DNA of 64,000 nt from CAYFLR01 sp964343805 (GTDB lineage Bacteria > Bdellovibrionota_B > Oligoflexia > CAYFLR01), in contig CAYFLR010000019.1 in NCBI GenBank assembly GCA_964343805.1, forward strand, positions 1-64,000, in the 5' to 3' direction. Below the pieces are notes generated by a model. It was not told the origin of the DNA, made no database searches, and saw only the letters and a program-made list of their open reading frames with translations. Each line of letters opens with the position of its first letter. Position 1 is the first letter of the stretch. Shown here piece after piece: positions 45,933 through 53,776 of this stretch. The position numbers and the translations under genes were made by a program.

Positions 45933-46274
45933 CTACACCTGCATTCTCATCACTTCTTGATAGGCTTCCAGTACTTTGTTACGGACTTGCACCATCATAC
46001 GAAAGTTGAGATCTGCCTTTTGCATCTGAATCATGGTTTCATGAATGTTCTTATTCTTACCGGTTGCCAAATCTGTTGCCATCTTGTCTGACAACTTGGA
46101 TCCTTTATTCACATCGGCAACAAAATCTTGCACGAAGTCGCCAAAACTCTTACCGCCCCCGCCTTTTTCTTCCGCTGCGGGATTGTAACTCCCCAAATCG
46201 ATGAGGTTCTTTTTCTGCATATCGGGAGGGGTAACCACCGCTCTTAACTGGCTGCTAAAACTAATATCTGTCAT
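45933..46274 (-). CDS. fliE: Flagellar hook-basal body complex protein FliE
   Basis: Links the MS ring to the rod. The C-terminal half is typical (FGDFVQDFVADVNKGSKLSDKMATDLATGKNKNIHETMIQMQKADLNFRMMVQVRNKVLEAYQEVMRMQV). It lies 40 bases upstream of fliF and 44 bases downstream of flgC, in the standard flgBC-fliE-fliF order. Confidence 0.95.
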   Translation of the reverse strand: MTDISFSSQLRAVVTPPDMQKKNLIDLGSYNPAAEEKGGGGKSFGDFVQDFVADVNKGSKLSDKMATDLATGKNKNIHETMIQMQKADLNFRMMVQVRNKVLEAYQEVMRMQV

Positions 46275-46318
46275 CCTAAACCCCCATGGTTCAAATTAAT
46301 GAACATCACTTAACTGCC

Positions 46319-46735
46319 TTATCTACCGATCTCTAAAGCTTTTAAAGCCATGTTTTTAGACGAATTCACCGCATTTACATTGGCCTCATAGGACCGAGTG
46401 GCCATAATTAAATTCACCATCTCTTCCATCACATTGANNNNNNNNNNNNNNNNNNNNNNNNNNNNNNNNNNNNNNNNNNNNNNNNNNNNNNNNNNNNNNN
46501 NNNNNNNNNNNNNNNTTACTTCCTGAACATCGCTATCGGTTGCTCTTCTCACCATATTGGCAAAGTCTGATCCTGTAGGCACAGAAGATAATACAACATC
46601 TCGACGGCGATAAACCTGGCTCGGATCTTTAGCTGTGGATTGAGCATTCGCCAAGTTACTGGAAAGTAAGTTCATGCGCATCCGCTGAGCGGACAGGCCA
46701 GAAGCACTTATATTCATTGATCCAAAAAAATCCAT
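46319..46735 (-). CDS. flgC: Flagellar basal-body rod protein FlgC (with an assembly gap)
   Basis: Proximal rod protein. The start (MDFFGSMNISASGLSAQRMRMNLLSSNLANAQST) and end (NVMEEMVNLIMATRSYEANVNAVNSSKNMALKALEIGR) are typical. The 78 N at 46438-46515 preserve the frame and hide about 26 residues. The total of 138 residues agrees with the family. It overlaps flgB by one base (TAATG). Confidence 0.93.
   Translation of the reverse strand: MDFFGSMNISASGLSAQRMRMNLLSSNLANAQSTAKDPSQVYRRRDVVLSSVPTGSDFANMVRRATDSDVQEVXXXXXXXXXXXXXXXXXXXXXXXXXXXNVMEEMVNLIMATRSYEANVNAVNSSKNMALKALEIGR
46438..46515. other. Assembly gap (78 N) inside flgC
   Basis: Unlike the two 10-N gaps, this one has a length divisible by three and keeps flgC open, so it is probably an estimated true distance. 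Confidence 0.95.
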
Positions 46736-47154
46736 TATCTACCTCCTGAAATTGCATAGTGAAGTAAGGCAAACTTCTTTGAGATGAGATCAGCCGAGGT
46801 TCGATACATGATCTGGTTTTGAGCCATAGCCATCATCTCTTTCTCTACATCCACAGTATTTCCGTCGGAGCCAATGGATTCAGTGGGTTGAATAAAAACT
46901 TCAGGAACTATTTTGCCATCTCGAGTTTGCGATGTGTTCATGTAATGGTTAGAATGGGTGGTGCGCATTTTTGGACGATCATTGTTGCCCATGGCATCTT
47001 GCAACTGCTTTTCAAATTCATAACCTCTGGCACGGTATCCCGGAGTTTCTGAATTCACCACATTTGATACATGAACGTTGTGCTTAAGTAATCTTTGATC
47101 CAAGGATTCAGCAATTCCTCGGATATTGTTAAACATTCCAAGCATGTTACTCAT
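46735..47154 (-). CDS. flgB: Flagellar basal-body rod protein FlgB
   Basis: Proximal rod protein, 139 residues. The family motifs LDQRLLKHNVHVSNVVNSETPGYRARGYEFEKQLQ and the C-terminal VEKEMMAMAQNQIMYRTSADLISKKFALLHYAISGGR are clear. It overlaps the regulator gene upstream by eight bases, so regulator and structural genes are made together. Confidence 0.95.
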   Translation of the reverse strand: MSNMLGMFNNIRGIAESLDQRLLKHNVHVSNVVNSETPGYRARGYEFEKQLQDAMGNNDRPKMRTTHSNHYMNTSQTRDGKIVPEVFIQPTESIGSDGNTVDVEKEMMAMAQNQIMYRTSADLISKKFALLHYAISGGR

Positions 47155-48487
47155 ATTCTTTCACCTCGTATCCTTCCTTGCGATATTCGTTGATTTTATT
47201 TCTAAGAGTTCGCAAGCTGATCCCTAGCATTTTAGCTGCGTGGGTTCGATTGCCAATGGTCTGTTGTAAAGTCTTTAAGATCAGAGTTCTCTCAACTCCC
47301 CTCACTGTCATGCCGGGGTTAATTTGATCGGCCTGATCTTGCCCTTGCAGGTCATGACTGCCAGCTCCCAGTTCTTTGGGAAAATCCTCTTTTTGGAGCA
47401 CGTTCGACTTACAAAAGAGCACTGCTCGCTCAATCATATTTCTCAATTCACGGACATTTCCTCGCCAATGATACCCGAGCATCAAATCGAGTAACTCAGG
47501 AGAAACATCACTCACCATTTTGTTATAGTTATTGCTCATCTTTTGAACAAAGTATCTGGTCAGAGCCTCAATATCTTGAGGGCGCTTACGGAGAGGAGGA
47601 ATCCTTAAATGAATCACATTCAACCGATAGAAAAGGTCTTCTCTAAACTTCCCTTTTCTTACCGCCTCTCTAAGATCCACATTAGATGTGGCCAGTATAC
47701 GGATATCTATATTGGTCACCTGTTTACCACCTAGGCGATCCACCTCTTTTTCTTGAATAACTCGGAGCAGTTTAGATTGGAGAGATATTTCCATCTCACT
47801 GATTTCATCAAGGAGAATGGTTCCTTTATCAGCTAACTCAAACTTTCCTGCCTTTCGTTGGCCGGCACCGGTAAAAGCTCCCTTTTCATGCCCAAAGAGT
47901 TCACTCTCTAATAATGACTCAGGTAAAGCCGCGCAATTGACCGCGATAAAGCGCTGATTTTCGCGTCCCGATTTATCATGAATGAGCCTTGCTAAAAGCT
48001 CCTTACCCGTCCCATTTTCACCAGTAATTAAAACCGAAGCTTTAGTGGGGGCGATGGTGTTGGCCATTTGAATCACTTCCAGCATTCCACTATCTTCAGA
48101 TATAATCTGATGATCCATTTGGTGGTCCTTAGGAGCGGTTACATTTGATATATCAAAAACGATCTGTTCGCCGAAAGGATGTTGCTTTCGCTCTTTGATT
48201 TGGATCTGCACATGAGAGCCCAAAGTTGTAAAACTCATTCCTTCTACATTCTCTATGCCTAATAGTTGAAAATAGTGACGAGCCTGATTGTTCATCATAT
48301 AGATATATTTTTGGGGATCGAGCAGCATCACCCCATCATCCATCTTATCTATAAATGAACGGAGCCAAGTTAAACCCTGTTGATCACCCCCCTGAATGGA
48401 TCTGGCATATTGAAGATATGAGTCTCCCAATAGATCATCAGAATCCATCATCATTGAATGAGTGAAATCTTTTTTATCATTGGCCAT
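47147..48487 (-). CDS. Sigma-54-dependent activator, probable flagellar regulator
   Basis: Bacterial enhancer-binding protein, 446 residues. A PAS-like sensor part comes first (FIDKMDDGVMLLDPQKYIYMMNNQARHYFQLLG), then the AAA+ domain with GENGTGKELLARLIH, the sigma-54 contact loop GAFTGA and GTILLDEISEM, then a Fis-type DNA-binding domain (RTLILKTLQQTIGNRTHAAKMLGISLRTLRNKI). There is no receiver domain, unlike NtrC or FlrC, so activity would be set by another input. Being first in the flagellar operon suggests a FleQ/FlrA- or FlrC-like role. Confidence 0.9.
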   Translation of the reverse strand: MANDKKDFTHSMMMDSDDLLGDSYLQYARSIQGGDQQGLTWLRSFIDKMDDGVMLLDPQKYIYMMNNQARHYFQLLGIENVEGMSFTTLGSHVQIQIKERKQHPFGEQIVFDISNVTAPKDHQMDHQIISEDSGMLEVIQMANTIAPTKASVLITGENGTGKELLARLIHDKSGRENQRFIAVNCAALPESLLESELFGHEKGAFTGAGQRKAGKFELADKGTILLDEISEMEISLQSKLLRVIQEKEVDRLGGKQVTNIDIRILATSNVDLREAVRKGKFREDLFYRLNVIHLRIPPLRKRPQDIEALTRYFVQKMSNNYNKMVSDVSPELLDLMLGYHWRGNVRELRNMIERAVLFCKSNVLQKEDFPKELGAGSHDLQGQDQADQINPGMTVRGVERTLILKTLQQTIGNRTHAAKMLGISLRTLRNKINEYRKEGYEVKEYE

Positions 48488-48501
48488 GAGCTTCCTCCCG
48501 C

Positions 48502-48954
48502 TTACTTAGACTTTGCTTCCCAAAAATCAATCACTAATCTAAAAGGGCGATCCTTTTTCACGATCGAATATTTCACCTTCCGATCTTTTCGAAAGGTGTA
48601 CTTAACCCGCACTGAATTCTCTTCTGCATCCTGCAGTACACTGCAACTCTTAATAAGTTCATATCCAGCGTCGCTATAGGGTTCAAATTTGGTCACGATG
48701 TCTCGGTTTCCCTCATCATCAAAAACCACCTGAGACACCTCTTTCACCATGGTCTCTTTAACCACTAAAGAAAGGGTTTGCTTTTTAGGGTTAAAAAGAG
48801 TCTCTACCTCTTTATTTTCAGCAAAAGCCACGGTTATGCGATAAACCCCCACTCCCTGTAATAAACCAGCTTGTAGGGTGGTGGATAAAAAGAGTAAAAT
48901 AAAAAAAGCCACTCCACATAATTTTGGCACTTTGAGCCCACTTCCACTCAGCAT
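48502..48954 (-). CDS. AMIN-domain-like secreted or anchored protein
   Basis: A 150-residue protein with an N-terminal hydrophobic segment (LCGVAFFILLFLSTTLQAG) and a beta-rich domain ending VKKDRPFRLVIDFWEAKSK, which resembles the AMIN module found in periplasmic proteins that target peptidoglycan or secretion systems. It is the first gene of the flagellar operon, 14 bases upstream of the regulator. The family match is tentative. Confidence 0.55.
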   Translation of the reverse strand: MLSGSGLKVPKLCGVAFFILLFLSTTLQAGLLQGVGVYRITVAFAENKEVETLFNPKKQTLSLVVKETMVKEVSQVVFDDEGNRDIVTKFEPYSDAGYELIKSCSVLQDAEENSVRVKYTFRKDRKVKYSIVKKDRPFRLVIDFWEAKSK

Positions 48955-49107
48955 GTGTCATCCTTTCGATAGTTTTTTTAGGTAATAGAAAGAAATGCAA
49001 ACTTTATGCCATCTCTAGGAAAAAAATTTCCCCCCTTAAATTTCCATTATTAACAAATAGTTAAAAAAAAGCCCCCCTTCCTGGGTATCCTAAAACCGTC
49101 AAAAAAA

Positions 49108-49125
49108 GGGCAGTTAACTGGCCAG
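49108..49125 (-). promoter_or_regulatory. Possible sigma-54 promoter for the flagellar operon
   Basis: On the minus strand TGGCCAGTTAACTGCC has GG and GC ten bases apart, with TGGC at -24 and CTGC at -12. It lies about 155 bases before the first gene's start. The match to the full consensus is partial. Confidence 0.3.
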
Positions 49126-49187
49126 CCAAGTGTCAAGGTTTTGACTCAATCCAAAATTTTGGCAATATAAAGAGAAATTAATAATAA

Positions 49188-49229
49188 AGGGCTTAACTTT
49201 TGCCTAGATGGGGTGATTTTTTTGCCTAG
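49188..49229 (+). promoter_or_regulatory. Tandem GG-N10-GC sites with a repeated TTTTGCCTAG
   Basis: GG at 49190-49191 with GC at 49202-49203, and GG at 49212-49213 with GC at 49224-49225, both have the sigma-54 spacing. TTTTGCCTAG occurs at 49198-49207 and 49220-49229, exactly 22 bases apart. They face the lipoprotein gene at 49395. Confidence 0.35.
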
Positions 49230-49394
49230 CGACTCATTAAAAAAAGTGACCGATTTGAACCACAGATTACCCATCACCAACCACAAATAATTACTAAGGG
49301 AAATTCCCATAGGTTGAGACCTCCCATTTATTGGCCGATATTATAGGTATAGTAAAATTGATTGGGTGCGTTTTAATTTATGAGGATAATTCTT

Positions 49395-51143
49395 ATGAGT
49401 AAGATCTATTCTTTAAAAATTTTAGTTTTGTTATTTTTTGCCTCTTCCATATTTGTAAGCTGTGGAGATCCTAAGCCTTTACCAGCAAAAAAAAGAACCC
49501 AAGCACAAAAAGAAGATAGAAACTCAGATGACCAAGAACAAGAAAAAGAAAGTCCATTACCAGAACAGCGGGTTAAGTTAGACACGGACCCTGAAACTAA
49601 GGATATGAATTCAGATAGTGCTCTTTTTTATTTGGTTCAAAAAGACGTCACTGCCATCAAGTTCGATGAGTACCAACCAGCTGCCATACCCGAACTTATT
49701 ATTAAAGATAAATCCCTCCGCCTGAATGTTAAAAATAAATTACGTAAAGTACACGCCACTCTTAGAGCCATGGCGAATCCATCCGGACAAACTGGAAATA
49801 AGGCCAACCTTACTAGAGAACAGGAAGATCAACAACGAGCATCTATTTATTTTACCTATGTAATGGATGATGCATGGTCATCGTTTGATGTTGCTATGGC
49901 CAAATTGGACAGTTCTTACAAACCCAGAACAACCAATGGTTACGCTCATTACCTCCATCAAAAAAACAAAGATCGAGGATTAAAAATAGATCCAAAACAG
50001 CAATATGCCCTTGAAATGACACGGGATGCCTATATCAAACACCTTCTTAATGAGTATAAAAAGAACCCTTACAAAGCCTTTACCAAATTGAGATGGCAAG
50101 GGGAAGATTATGGATACCTGTTCTGCTTACTCCATCTTAAGAAAGTTGAAGAAGGTAAATTCCAAGGCCTTAACTGTGTATCTCCTGAAGAAAAATACAA
50201 TGTTCCTAATAAAGCAGAGCTAGTTAAAACGGTTCTACCCGCCATCTGGGGCGCAATTCAGGCAGCACCTCTTGTGGGAGATGCGGTAGTAAAGTATGGA
50301 AAACAAATTGATAACAACTACTTTAATGGTGAGCTATCAGCTAAATTATCAGCAGCTAAAGACAGTGTTCTTCAATCCGCAGAAGAAATTAACCCCAACC
50401 TAAGAACCGCTTTAGAAGTGGTAGGTAACACCTTTACTACGGAAGGACAAAAAGAAAACAGAGCCAATTTTGAAAAATTTGCCTCTGAATTCATCCAAGA
50501 AAAAGGAGGGGTTAACAAAGAATTCGCAGATAATGTAGTTAAAGGAACCATGGCAGGTTATGATGTTGCTAGCACCGTTTATGGTGTAAGTAAAGCAGCT
50601 ATGGGCGTCAAGGACGGGGTCGGTAAATTGCGAGAAATATATAGTGAAAACAAAGGTGACATAGTTGGAGCAGCTAGAGAATCTGTAACTGCCGTTAAAG
50701 ATTGGGCTAAGGATCCTGCTAATCTGGGTGCCGCTGTAAAAGTTGTTAGAGAGGGCTCAAAAATGGTTGGCAAAGGAATTAATGAAGTCCGAAACACAAT
50801 CAGTGATGGACGATTCAACAACGCAGTCACTCAAGGAAAAGAGCAAAAAGACAATGTAAATACTATAGCTTCTGCCGATGGAGGCTCTGTCGTAGATAAT
50901 TATAACACTATGACATCAGAATTAGGGGAAGCCTATAGTAAATATAAAACAGGAAATCATTTTGCAGAACAGCCAACGGATAAACTTGCTTCAACAGGAG
51001 CAAATAATTGTGCTGGTCTTGTTAGCACTATGAGAGAGGAACTGGATTCAGCCCTACCAAATTCTTCAGTGAGTCAGGTTGAAATGAATCAATTAGAAAA
51101 TAATGAGGAGAGTACAGCCCAAACAGCTGCTTGTTTGCAATAG
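49395..51143 (+). CDS. Large predicted lipoprotein of unknown function
   Basis: Not a known family. The signal peptide (ILVLLFFASSIFVSC) ends in a lipobox. A charged low-complexity stretch follows, then a helical region (residues about 60-290), then an Ala/Gly/Val-rich amphipathic helical part (APLVGDAVVKYGKQ...YGVSKAAMGVKDGVGK), and a C-terminal region with two Cys. The ATG at 49395 is chosen over 49380 because GAGG sits just upstream. It is 28 bases upstream of the protease lipoprotein, probably in one operon. Confidence 0.65.
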   Translation: MSKIYSLKILVLLFFASSIFVSCGDPKPLPAKKRTQAQKEDRNSDDQEQEKESPLPEQRVKLDTDPETKDMNSDSALFYLVQKDVTAIKFDEYQPAAIPELIIKDKSLRLNVKNKLRKVHATLRAMANPSGQTGNKANLTREQEDQQRASIYFTYVMDDAWSSFDVAMAKLDSSYKPRTTNGYAHYLHQKNKDRGLKIDPKQQYALEMTRDAYIKHLLNEYKKNPYKAFTKLRWQGEDYGYLFCLLHLKKVEEGKFQGLNCVSPEEKYNVPNKAELVKTVLPAIWGAIQAAPLVGDAVVKYGKQIDNNYFNGELSAKLSAAKDSVLQSAEEINPNLRTALEVVGNTFTTEGQKENRANFEKFASEFIQEKGGVNKEFADNVVKGTMAGYDVASTVYGVSKAAMGVKDGVGKLREIYSENKGDIVGAARESVTAVKDWAKDPANLGAAVKVVREGSKMVGKGINEVRNTISDGRFNNAVTQGKEQKDNVNTIASADGGSVVDNYNTMTSELGEAYSKYKTGNHFAEQPTDKLASTGANNCAGLVSTMREELDSALPNSSVSQVEMNQLENNEESTAQTAACLQ

Positions 51144-51171
51144 ATTCAACCGTAATGAGAGGAGATTGGAT

Positions 51172-52239
51172 GTGAAACTGTGGTATTTAAGCATTATATT
51201 ATTGTTATTTGTAAGTTGTGGGAAAAAAGAAGAAGATGATTCCAAAGTCAAAGTAACCAATGGGGTCCCCATCAAAGAAGAGCAATACCCTTCAGTAATC
51301 AAACTACTCGCCAATCTCCCCACAGGGGAAGAGAGTATTGCCACTATGACATTTGTTACGCCTAATATTGCTCTCACTGCCGCACACGTTATAGAAGGAA
51401 AAGAAAACCTGCGCTTTCTTAAAGATGGTGAAGAAATTACCCCATCCAAGTTTTACACCAATGAGTACTTTAGTCTACATCAAGAAATGGCTGACAAAGT
51501 TGCAGCAGATCTAGCCTTCATTGAGTTTCCCTTATCTATTTCAATGCCCACTTCAAGTTTCAGCCTAGATCCAATTCAGAAAGAGGATGAAGTAACAATA
51601 ATTGGTTTTGGTAACAATGACAGTATTAACAACACCGGTTTGGGCGTTAAGCGTAAAGGCACTAATAAATATGCCGATGAATTCTGGTTTTGGAAGTCAA
51701 ACAAGCACGTAGAGGTGGATAACGAATTAGGAATTATTCGCCTGACAGGAGAGGCTGAAGCAGTCGCTATGAATCCAGCTGGAGAAAACTCAGCTGCCAC
51801 TAGTGGAGACAGTGGATGCCCTTTGCTTATTAATAATCGAGGAAATGAAAGCATCGTTGGAGTGAATTCAAGTGGAAATACCTCTGTTAGCGACAGAGAG
51901 GAAACCAGCTTTTTTGTAGACCTTCATTCAGATAGTTCCAAAGCATTTTTAAGCCGTGCGGTTGCGATTAAAGGATTTGCCCTTCCTGCCAGTTGCTGTT
52001 CTTGCACCAAGAAGATATTTTCAAATGGAAGCCCCGTTAAAGAAGAAAAATCCTTTTTAATTCCAGCTGTTGGAAAGGCGAATACCGAAAGCTTATGCCA
52101 AGGGTTAAATGGGGTCACTCATGCTATTTTTGAAGGAGACACCGACTTTGTAGATGGTGAGCAGCGTACATTTGTAACCGAGAATTGTTCTATGGAAGTA
52201 GGAGCCACTTGCTCCACTCAATTTGAAGGACTTTTCTAA
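51172..52239 (+). CDS. Trypsin-like serine protease lipoprotein
   Basis: S1-type protease of 355 residues with a lipoprotein signal (LSIILLLFVSC). The triad is visible as His in LTAAHV, Asp in AADLAFIEFP and Ser in TSGDSGCPLL, so it should be active. A Cys-rich C-terminal extension of about 90 residues (SCCSCTKK...CSMEVGATC) is unusual. The GTG at 51172 follows AGGAG. It probably works outside the inner membrane; its substrate, perhaps the partner lipoprotein, is unknown. Confidence 0.8.
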   Translation: MKLWYLSIILLLFVSCGKKEEDDSKVKVTNGVPIKEEQYPSVIKLLANLPTGEESIATMTFVTPNIALTAAHVIEGKENLRFLKDGEEITPSKFYTNEYFSLHQEMADKVAADLAFIEFPLSISMPTSSFSLDPIQKEDEVTIIGFGNNDSINNTGLGVKRKGTNKYADEFWFWKSNKHVEVDNELGIIRLTGEAEAVAMNPAGENSAATSGDSGCPLLINNRGNESIVGVNSSGNTSVSDREETSFFVDLHSDSSKAFLSRAVAIKGFALPASCCSCTKKIFSNGSPVKEEKSFLIPAVGKANTESLCQGLNGVTHAIFEGDTDFVDGEQRTFVTENCSMEVGATCSTQFEGLF

Positions 52240-52241
52240 GG

Positions 52242-53123
52242 TTAATTACTAAACCCCCGCTCCTTTAAAAACTCCTGAAACTTTTTCATCAAACGTTTCT
52301 CAAGCTGTCTTGCCCTCTCACGGGTAAAACCGTAATTATCTCCAATTTCTTGCAAAGTAAGAGGCTTATCAGCCAATAGTCTGTTTTCAAAAATATAGAG
52401 ATCGCGCTCAGCCAGTTCCTTTTTAAAAAGCTGGACCATCTGAGAAAATCGCTCTTTGATTTGCTTCTCAATCAGCATCTCATCATGGGGGGCCACAGTT
52501 GCTGGGATATAGGATTGATAGGTGGCTTCAGAATCATCAAATACCGGGGCATCCAAAGAAACGTCAGAATTTAATATCCGCCCTCTCACCTCTTCAATCT
52601 CTTTCTCTTTCACATTGAGATTCTCAGCCAGTAACTTGGTATCAAGAACCCCTTCTGATTTATAAAGCTTCTCAGCTTCTTTCTTGAGATTGAAAAAGAG
52701 CCGTCTTTGAGCTCCGGTGGTTCCTATTTTCACCATGGACTTATTGTCCATTAGGAATTTAAGGACATAGGCCCTGATCCACCAGGCCGCGTAGGAGGAG
52801 AGTTTGACGCCTTTATAGGGATTGTATTTCTTTACCGCATGGATAAGTCCGGTGTTGCCCTCTTGGATCATATCCAGGATATTGGAGTAGTTTTTCTGAT
52901 AATCCATAGCAATCTTAACCACCAGCCGGAGATTGGAAGTTACCAGGATATTAGCGGCTTTTTTGTCTCCCTCCTCGTAAAGTTTCACTGCATAGTCATA
53001 CTCTTCCTCTCTGGAAAGGAGTGGATATTTATTTATTTCAGATAGGTATCGCTGAAGAGGTTGAACTTGTACCAAGCCCTTTTCTTGGGGAACCACAACT
53101 AATGATTTGTCCTTGGCGACCAT
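52242..53123 (-). CDS. rpoH: RNA polymerase sigma-32-type factor RpoH
   Basis: Sigma-70 family factor of 293 residues. Region 1.2/2 is clear (LQRYLSEINKYPLLSREEE, SNLRLVVKIAMDYQ, DMIQEGNTGLIHAVKKYNPYKGVKLSSYAAWWIRAYVLKFLMDN). The RpoH box is present as QRRLFFNLKKEAEKL, and region 4 ends LTLQEIGDNYGFTRERARQLEKRLMKKF. This box sets it apart from RpoD and RpoS. It would control heat-shock genes such as grpE and lon, which are also in this window. Confidence 0.9.
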   Translation of the reverse strand: MVAKDKSLVVVPQEKGLVQVQPLQRYLSEINKYPLLSREEEYDYAVKLYEEGDKKAANILVTSNLRLVVKIAMDYQKNYSNILDMIQEGNTGLIHAVKKYNPYKGVKLSSYAAWWIRAYVLKFLMDNKSMVKIGTTGAQRRLFFNLKKEAEKLYKSEGVLDTKLLAENLNVKEKEIEEVRGRILNSDVSLDAPVFDDSEATYQSYIPATVAPHDEMLIEKQIKERFSQMVQLFKKELAERDLYIFENRLLADKPLTLQEIGDNYGFTRERARQLEKRLMKKFQEFLKERGFSN

Positions 53124-53160
53124 TAAAAACCTTACCCCTCTTCTACTTTCTAGTGCTTTT

Positions 53161-53169
53161 TGCTACAAT
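53161..53169 (+). promoter_or_regulatory. Extended -10 promoter for the small outer-membrane protein
   Basis: TGCTACAAT matches the extended -10 form TGn-TAnnnT, 23 bases before the start codon at 53192. There is no good -35 box 17 bases upstream. Confidence 0.5.
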
Positions 53170-53191
53170 TGACTATAGGAAGGAGAGTTTT

Positions 53192-53776
53192 ATGCGATTA
53201 AAAAATGAAAGCACCCTACTTAGAGTTTGGTTCTTTACCATAATTTGTATCTTTTTATCAAGTTTCTCGTCAATTTATGCCGGAGGAGAAATTGGAATCA
53301 AAGGTGGCTACCGTATTTCCATGCTTGAAGACCTTAAGTCGACGAGTCAAAATTTTTCAGGGCTTATCGGTTTTAACCTTGGAATATTCCAGCTTTACGT
53401 TATGCATCAAATTGTAAAGAACCAGTCCTATTACAATTATGATGAAAATACTAAAATCAAAACCACTGAGACCACTAATTACACCCATATCGGTTCCAAG
53501 CTCTTTTTACCTATTTCGGTTCGTGTGATGCCCTATATTTCTGCGGGTGTGGGACGGAGAGAGCTGGTCAAATTGGTAGAACTTGGAAATAGATCCTCTA
53601 AAGATGAGAAGATTGGCCCTTCTTTTAGTGCGGGAACCGGGATAAAGATTGCTTTAACCAAGAACTTTGCGCTTGAGTTCTCTTATAACACTATTCCTAC
53701 CCTGCCCACAGAGAACGATGAGAATTACTACTTCGATCATATCATTAGTAGTGGTATTACAATCCAATTACCCTAA
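53192..53776 (+). CDS. Small outer-membrane beta-barrel protein
   Basis: A 194-residue protein with a signal peptide (VWFFTIICIFLSSFSSIYAGG) and eight or so amphipathic strands, as in small OmpA/OmpX-like barrels (VMPYISAGVGRREL, FALEFSYNTIP, SSGITIQL). The ATG at 53192 follows AAGGAGAG; a longer open frame from 53021 is not used. Its end overlaps the convergent helicase gene by nine bases. No specific function is evident. Confidence 0.68.
   Translation: MRLKNESTLLRVWFFTIICIFLSSFSSIYAGGEIGIKGGYRISMLEDLKSTSQNFSGLIGFNLGIFQLYVMHQIVKNQSYYNYDENTKIKTTETTNYTHIGSKLFLPISVRVMPYISAGVGRRELVKLVELGNRSSKDEKIGPSFSAGTGIKIALTKNFALEFSYNTIPTLPTENDENYYFDHIISSGITIQLP

Larger units (their letters stand above)
48955..49394. 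other. Divergent intergenic region of the flagellar operon
   Basis: The 440-base region separates the flagellar operon (minus) from the lipoprotein operon (plus). It holds no gene. I see candidate GG-N10-GC sites on both strands, listed separately, and runs of A and C near 49020-49080. Confidence 0.6.
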
